A stretch of 9,190 nt of DNA from NCBI GenBank assembly GCA_002424495.1, contig DIKH01000229.1, positions 1-9,190 of the forward strand, written 5' to 3'. Under the pieces are notes generated by a model. The model had not been told where the DNA came from, did not search any database, and saw nothing but the letters and a program-made list of their open reading frames with translations. Below, in pieces: positions 6,388-9,190 of this stretch. Position 1 is the stretch's first letter, and the number at the start of each line of letters is the position of its first letter. A program made the translations under genes and the position numbers. The stretch comes from Desulfobacteraceae bacterium UBA5623 (GTDB lineage Bacteria > Desulfobacterota > DSM-4660 > Desulfatiglandales > Desulfatiglandaceae).

Positions 6388-7730
6388 TTTTTCAAGTCAT
6401 CTATTTTCTGATTCAAAAAATCTATCTCACGGCGCATCCTGTCATCACTCTTCATGTTTCGTGCCACAAGTTCTGATGCATAGACAACGGTTGAATGACT
6501 TCGATTGATTATCTGGGCTATCCTTTCCAAGGGCTCATGGGTATGATGACGACACAGAAAAGAAAATATGTTTCGGGGATATGAGTAGAGCTTTTTCCTG
6601 GATTTGGAGCCTAACATCTCGGGGTCAATTTTATAATATTTGGCCACGATATTCTTTATATCCTGGGTTGTGACAGAGCGCTTACCTGAAGCAAGGCATG
6701 CTACCACCTCTTTTGCCAGATCAATATCTATCCTTGCCTTCATTAGCTCAGCCCTTGCCTTGAGGGATTTTACAGCGCTTTCCAGCTGACGGACATCCCG
6801 ATTGAGACGACCGGCGAGAAAACCTATGATCTCCTTTGACAGAGAAATATTATGCTCCAAAGCCTTTGTTTCAAGAATCTTCTCACGTGTGTTGTAATCG
6901 GTGCCCTCAATGGAGGTGACAATGCCCGAGGTCATGCGAGAGCTAAGCTCTCTTGACATGTTAGGAATATCCTTGGGAGACAGGGAACTGGTAAAAATGA
7001 TCTTCTTATTATCGTTCGCCAGGGCGTCCAGGGTATAGCCAAGCTCAGCCTGGGTCTTTTCCTTACCGCCCAGGAAATGGACCTCCTCAAGCAAAAGGAC
7101 ATCACATGCACGACGATACTTATTCTTGAACCCCTCAATGTCATTATTTTTAAGAGAATAGACCATTTCATTGGCAAAATCCTCTGCCGTAATATAAAGC
7201 ACCCTGCACGAGGGTTTCTGTTTCTTTATTTCTATACCAACAGCATGGGAAAGGTGGGTCTTACCCAGACCGGTGTCGGAACGTATAAAAGCAGAATTGG
7301 AGGTGAAAGTGCTTTCCTGGGCAATAGCCTTTAAAGCATAGTATGCAAATTCATTACATGGGCCGACAACAAACCGGCTGAAAGTAAAATTTGCATTAAG
7401 CCTGATTCCGCGCTCATGCCTTAAAGGCAGATTGGGGATCATCAATTGCTCAACAGCAGGGGGAAAGCCTTCAGAGAAGGACTTTTTTTTGGGCGGGCCA
7501 ACCTTAAAAACCAGATTAACTTCTCCTTCGCCTGTCTGGTTAAATCTGTCGCGGATCATTCCCAGATAATTTTCCTCGATCCAGTTGCAGGAAAACCTGT
7601 TGGGGCAACCAAGGACGACAGAACTGTCTTCCTGCCCGAGATAGGTGATGGGGTTAATCCACATTGAATAAGAATTCTCCGGAAGTCTTGACCTGAGATA
7701 GGTTTTTATATCTTCCCACGCGGCCTTCAT
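6384..7730 (-). CDS. dnaA: Divergent chromosomal replication initiator DnaA
   Basis: An AAA+ initiator that binds DnaA boxes and opens the origin. All four DnaA regions are present in 448 residues: domain I at about 1-75 (LPENSYSMWINPI), a short linker to about 105, the AAA+ core at about 110-345, and a DNA-binding domain at about 350-448. Key motifs are recognisable but altered. The P-loop is S151-D-T-G-L-G-K157-T158 rather than GGVGLGKT. Walker B is LLLE215-E216 rather than LIDD. Sensor I reads TSS (247-249) rather than TSD. The arginine-finger equivalent R265 (SRM) and sensor II R314 (DVRQLE) are kept. The DnaA signature reads N-R410-S-H412-S-T-V instead of GRDHTTV. Shine-Dalgarno AGGGGG at 7741-7736 is five bases before ATG. 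No dnaN follows; a small membrane protein overlaps its stop. Length and architecture argue against Hda. A second DnaA-like paralogue, rather than the main initiator, remains possible. Confidence 0.88.
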   Translation of the reverse strand: MKAAWEDIKTYLRSRLPENSYSMWINPITYLGQEDSSVVLGCPNRFSCNWIEENYLGMIRDRFNQTGEGEVNLVFKVGPPKKKSFSEGFPPAVEQLMIPNLPLRHERGIRLNANFTFSRFVVGPCNEFAYYALKAIAQESTFTSNSAFIRSDTGLGKTHLSHAVGIEIKKQKPSCRVLYITAEDFANEMVYSLKNNDIEGFKNKYRRACDVLLLEEVHFLGGKEKTQAELGYTLDALANDNKKIIFTSSLSPKDIPNMSRELSSRMTSGIVTSIEGTDYNTREKILETKALEHNISLSKEIIGFLAGRLNRDVRQLESAVKSLKARAELMKARIDIDLAKEVVACLASGKRSVTTQDIKNIVAKYYKIDPEMLGSKSRKKLYSYPRNIFSFLCRHHTHEPLERIAQIINRSHSTVVYASELVARNMKSDDRMRREIDFLNQKIDDLKK

Positions 7731-7820
7731 TATAGCCCCCTACTGATCTGGAACAAGATGTAGATTATTAAATTTTTATGGACGAGATTTTTTTTGCTGA
7801 AGAATCATTTGATGTTGGGC

Positions 7821-7849
7821 TTTGTACAGGAAGGGGAGAAGCATGTCAA
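7821..7849 (-). promoter_or_regulatory. Candidate sigma70 promoter of dnaA
   Basis: On the minus strand TTGACA (7849-7844) is a perfect -35 hexamer. Seventeen bases later TACAAA (7826-7821) matches four of six -10 positions. Transcription would start near 7814 and leave a leader of about 84 bases before the dnaA ATG at 7730. An inverted repeat (7857-7883) lies immediately upstream and could hold a regulator. The transcript could extend through the small membrane-protein gene and perhaps the zinc-ribbon gene. Confidence 0.5.
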
Positions 7850-8019
7850 AGTTGGTTGCCGGAATTATTTAGTTAGCCCGGCAGATATTTTTGACAGAAG
7901 GCAACCATGAATTCTTACAGGGGAAATTTGATATCCAGGTCTAACCCATTGAGAGACAAGAAAATAATCGGGCAATCTAATGCATCATTATATCGGCAGG
8001 TTAACTCAAAACAGCTCTT

Positions 8020-8039
8020 TGTGGATAAATTTGTCCACA
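8020..8039. promoter_or_regulatory. Inverted pair of DnaA boxes
   Basis: TGTGGATAA at 8020-8028 is the exact reverse complement of the consensus DnaA box TTATCCACA. TTGTCCACA at 8031-8039 is a box on the plus strand with one mismatch (A to G at position 3). Two bases separate them, and the 20-base unit is itself palindromic at 18 of 20 positions. Such spacing would put two initiators on DNA in opposite orientation. The boxes lie about 290 bases upstream of dnaA and next to a low-GC stretch. Confidence 0.7.
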
Positions 8040-8040
8040 T

Positions 8041-8115
8041 TAAAGAACTCTCAATTCCTTATGATTTTGTAGTTTTCCAACAATTTCCAGTTTTATTCAT
8101 ATCATTTTCCAGTTG
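8041..8115. other. Low-GC segment with TTTCCA repeats, possible unwinding element
   Basis: Bases 8041-8100 contain 16 G or C out of 60, clearly below the flanking genes. Within the stretch TTTTCCAA, ATTTCCAGTT and ATTTTCCAGTT recur (near 8073, 8083 and 8104); read on the other strand they form AACTGGAAA direct repeats. Their position right beside the DnaA-box pair fits a DNA unwinding element with initiator-contact repeats. The composition and repeats are visible; the role is inferred. Confidence 0.4.
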
Positions 8116-8233
8116 CTGGCTATCTTGGTGAGAAGACAAAAACTTAACCTGAAATCTCGACCCTTAAATTTGATCAAACAATGGATATGGTGTCTCCAAA
8201 CCGCCTGGCCCCGGTCATCTATGCCCTCAGTCC

Positions 8234-8262
8234 TTGACACATCGGGAAGATTTTTCTAAACT
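8234..8262 (+). promoter_or_regulatory. Candidate sigma70 promoter of the lipoprotein gene
   Basis: TTGACA at 8234-8239 is a perfect -35 hexamer. After 17 bases TAAACT at 8257-8262 matches four of six -10 positions. The predicted start near 8269 leaves a leader of about 39 bases to the ATG at 8308. It faces away from the dnaA promoter. Confidence 0.5.
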
Positions 8263-8307
8263 AACAAAATTTTGTCTCTCAACTTCCCCAAAAAAGCGGA
8301 GAATGTT

Positions 8308-8868
8308 ATGAAAAGAGGTGCTTTATTTCCTTTTATCATCCTCATGTCAATGGTTCTTCTTGGTTGCGCTAAAGACAATGCCAAGGAGGATAAAATCCTG
8401 TGCACGATAAATGGATACAATATGCCGCTAAGTGAATTCCAACGACAGTTGGCCGAGGAGGTAGAGTTTGATAGGGATTTTAAACTTACCCAAGAGGCCA
8501 AAAAGGCATTTCTTGAAGAACTCATTAAAAAGGAGATCCTAATACAAGAGGCCAAAAAGTTGAAACTGGACAGAAGGGAAAAATTCATTAGGGCAATAGA
8601 ACGTTACTGGGAATCAACCCTGATACGGGATCTGATGGAACTGAAATACGATGACATAAACAGTAGGGTCTATGTGTCAGAAGAAGAAATAGAGGCCTGG
8701 TATAATGAGATGAAACAATCAGAGGGAAAGAACCTCAAAAGGTTAAACGAGCTTAAAGAAGAGATCAGGGCGCAAGTCAGGGAAGAAAAAAAGACCAGAA
8801 TGGTCGAAGAGTGGATCAGCAGTCTTAGGAAAGCTTCAAATATTGAGATCAAGGAGGACCTTCTTTAG
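8308..8868 (+). CDS. Lipoprotein with SurA-like N-terminal chaperone domain, no PPIase domain
   Basis: A 186-residue exported lipoprotein. The signal peptide (1-19) ends in the lipobox VLLG-C20, so Cys20 is the lipidated residue. Residues 21-22 are Ala-Lys, which by the E. coli +2 rule would send it to the outer membrane. The mature part (about 32-135) matches the SurA/PpiD-type N-terminal chaperone fold: a short strand (CTINGYNMPLSEF), then helices with FLEELIKKEILIQEAKKL, then an EEEIEAWYNEM segment. The C-terminal helix (145-175) may close the chaperone module. No parvulin PPIase domain follows, so I expect substrate binding for outer-membrane protein biogenesis rather than isomerase activity. 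The ATG at 8308 has GGAG at 8298-8301, six bases upstream, and starts the signal peptide cleanly. A longer in-frame TTG start at 8272 would bury the signal peptide and is rejected. The next gene starts 50 bases on and may be cotranscribed. Confidence 0.8.
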   Translation: MKRGALFPFIILMSMVLLGCAKDNAKEDKILCTINGYNMPLSEFQRQLAEEVEFDRDFKLTQEAKKAFLEELIKKEILIQEAKKLKLDRREKFIRAIERYWESTLIRDLMELKYDDINSRVYVSEEEIEAWYNEMKQSEGKNLKRLNELKEEIRAQVREEKKTRMVEEWISSLRKASNIEIKEDLL

Positions 8869-8918
8869 TTCGCGGCTGATCCAACGCCTAATACCAATAA
8901 TAGAAAACGGAGCTTGAA

Positions 8919-9190
8919 ATGGTCCAGGATGCACAACCATATCAGAGAAAGAATTATTTCATAAAAAAGGGTTTTCAAGTTCGGTTTATACTCAAGTTCT
9001 GCCTGCTCATGCTCCTGGGTATTGTCATATCAACGGGCCTCCTTTTTGTCTTCTCCCAGGGGACATTGACCTCTTCCTTCCAGAATTCAAGGCTAATAAT
9101 AGAAAACACATCCCTGGCCATACTCCCCGCCATTATTTATACCAGCCTGATCACCCTTTGTCTCCTGACGCTTGCCACCATACTGGTTAC
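8919..9190 (+). CDS. N-terminus of a two-helix membrane protein, probably HAMP/chemoreceptor-like (truncated by window)
   Basis: Ninety residues are visible before the window ends in an open frame. The ATG has GGAG at 8909-8912, six bases upstream. After a polar, basic N-terminus (QPYQRKNYFIKKGFQVRF) come hydrophobic helices at about 22-46 and 66-90, joined by a short periplasmic loop of about 20 residues (FSQGTLTSSFQNSRLIIENT). This arrangement, with a minimal sensor loop, resembles from memory Desulfobacterota proteins in which the second helix leads into a HAMP domain. The HAMP and any output domain would lie outside this window. It follows the SurA-like lipoprotein gene by 50 bases. The membrane topology is seen; the family is inferred. 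Confidence 0.7.
   Translation, partial: MVQDAQPYQRKNYFIKKGFQVRFILKFCLLMLLGIVISTGLLFVFSQGTLTSSFQNSRLIIENTSLAILPAIIYTSLITLCLLTLATILV

Larger units (their letters stand above)
7731..8307. other. Intergenic region between dnaA and the lipoprotein gene; candidate oriC
   Basis: These 577 bases separate two divergent genes. From left to right I see the dnaA ribosome-binding site and promoter, a 6-base inverted repeat (TGCCGG 7857-7862, CCGGCA 7878-7883) just upstream of that promoter, two head-to-head DnaA boxes (8020-8039), a low-GC stretch at 8041-8100 (16 G or C in 60), and the promoter of the lipoprotein gene. A weaker box-like TTATTCATA lies near 8094. An open frame at 7907-8131 runs through the DnaA boxes and resembles no protein. 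DnaA boxes plus an adjacent AT-rich segment upstream of dnaA is the usual bacterial origin layout, though only two good boxes is few. Confidence 0.5.

Noticed and set aside
7842..7871. Nine-codon open frame after AAGGGGAGAA, followed by a GC-rich inverted repeat, as a leader peptide
   Set aside because: It overlaps the dnaA promoter on the opposite strand, has no promoter of its own and no gene nearby that it could control.
7907..8131. 74-residue plus-strand open frame with a passable AAGG site
   Set aside because: It runs through the DnaA-box pair and the low-GC stretch, and the product resembles no protein.
8272..8307. In-frame TTG start extending the lipoprotein by 12 residues
   Set aside because: It would place charged residues ahead of the signal peptide, whereas ATG at 8308 has a well-spaced GGAG.

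Overview
The window looks like a chromosomal segment of a Gram-negative, anaerobic-type bacterium, most likely a member of the Desulfobacterota (old Deltaproteobacteria). This is an inference from the proteins: a type IV pilus-type inner-membrane platform protein, a fused radical SAM/DUF2344 protein next to ribonuclease G, a divergent DnaA, a SurA-like lipoprotein, and the N-terminus of a two-helix membrane protein of a sort I associate with HAMP/chemoreceptor genes of that phylum. Base composition is moderate and even across the genes. I see no insertion sequence, CRISPR array, rRNA, tRNA or sign of recent transfer.

Layout. Bases 1-419 are non-coding and hold two promoter candidates: a sigma70-like one (169-197) whose -35 box overlaps an inverted repeat, and a sigma54-like one (337-352). 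A plus-strand block of three genes follows, with gaps of 26 and 3 bases: pilC-like (420-1625), a radical SAM + DUF2344 fusion (1652-4165) and ribonuclease G (4169-5701). Convergent to it, on the minus strand, lie a 77-residue zinc-ribbon protein (5762-5995), a two-helix small membrane protein (6130-6387) and dnaA (6384-7730). The membrane protein start overlaps the dnaA stop by four bases.

Upstream of dnaA a 577-base gene-free region (7731-8307) separates it from the divergent lipoprotein gene. It holds a sigma70-type promoter for dnaA, a head-to-head pair of DnaA boxes (one perfect, one with a single mismatch) flanked by a stretch of about 27% G+C, and a sigma70-type promoter for the lipoprotein gene. 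Together these make it a reasonable oriC candidate. The plus strand ends with the SurA-N-like lipoprotein (8308-8868) and the start of a membrane protein cut by the window edge (8919 onward).

How the genes relate. The radical SAM/DUF2344-RNase G pairing is a known recurring neighbourhood, probably linked to RNA or ribosome metabolism, but the radical SAM reaction is unknown to me. The most unusual gene is dnaA: its P-loop, Walker B, sensor I and DNA-recognition motifs all depart from the textbook sequence while its overall architecture is intact, and it sits beside near-consensus DnaA boxes. No dnaN, recF or gyrB is present beside it.
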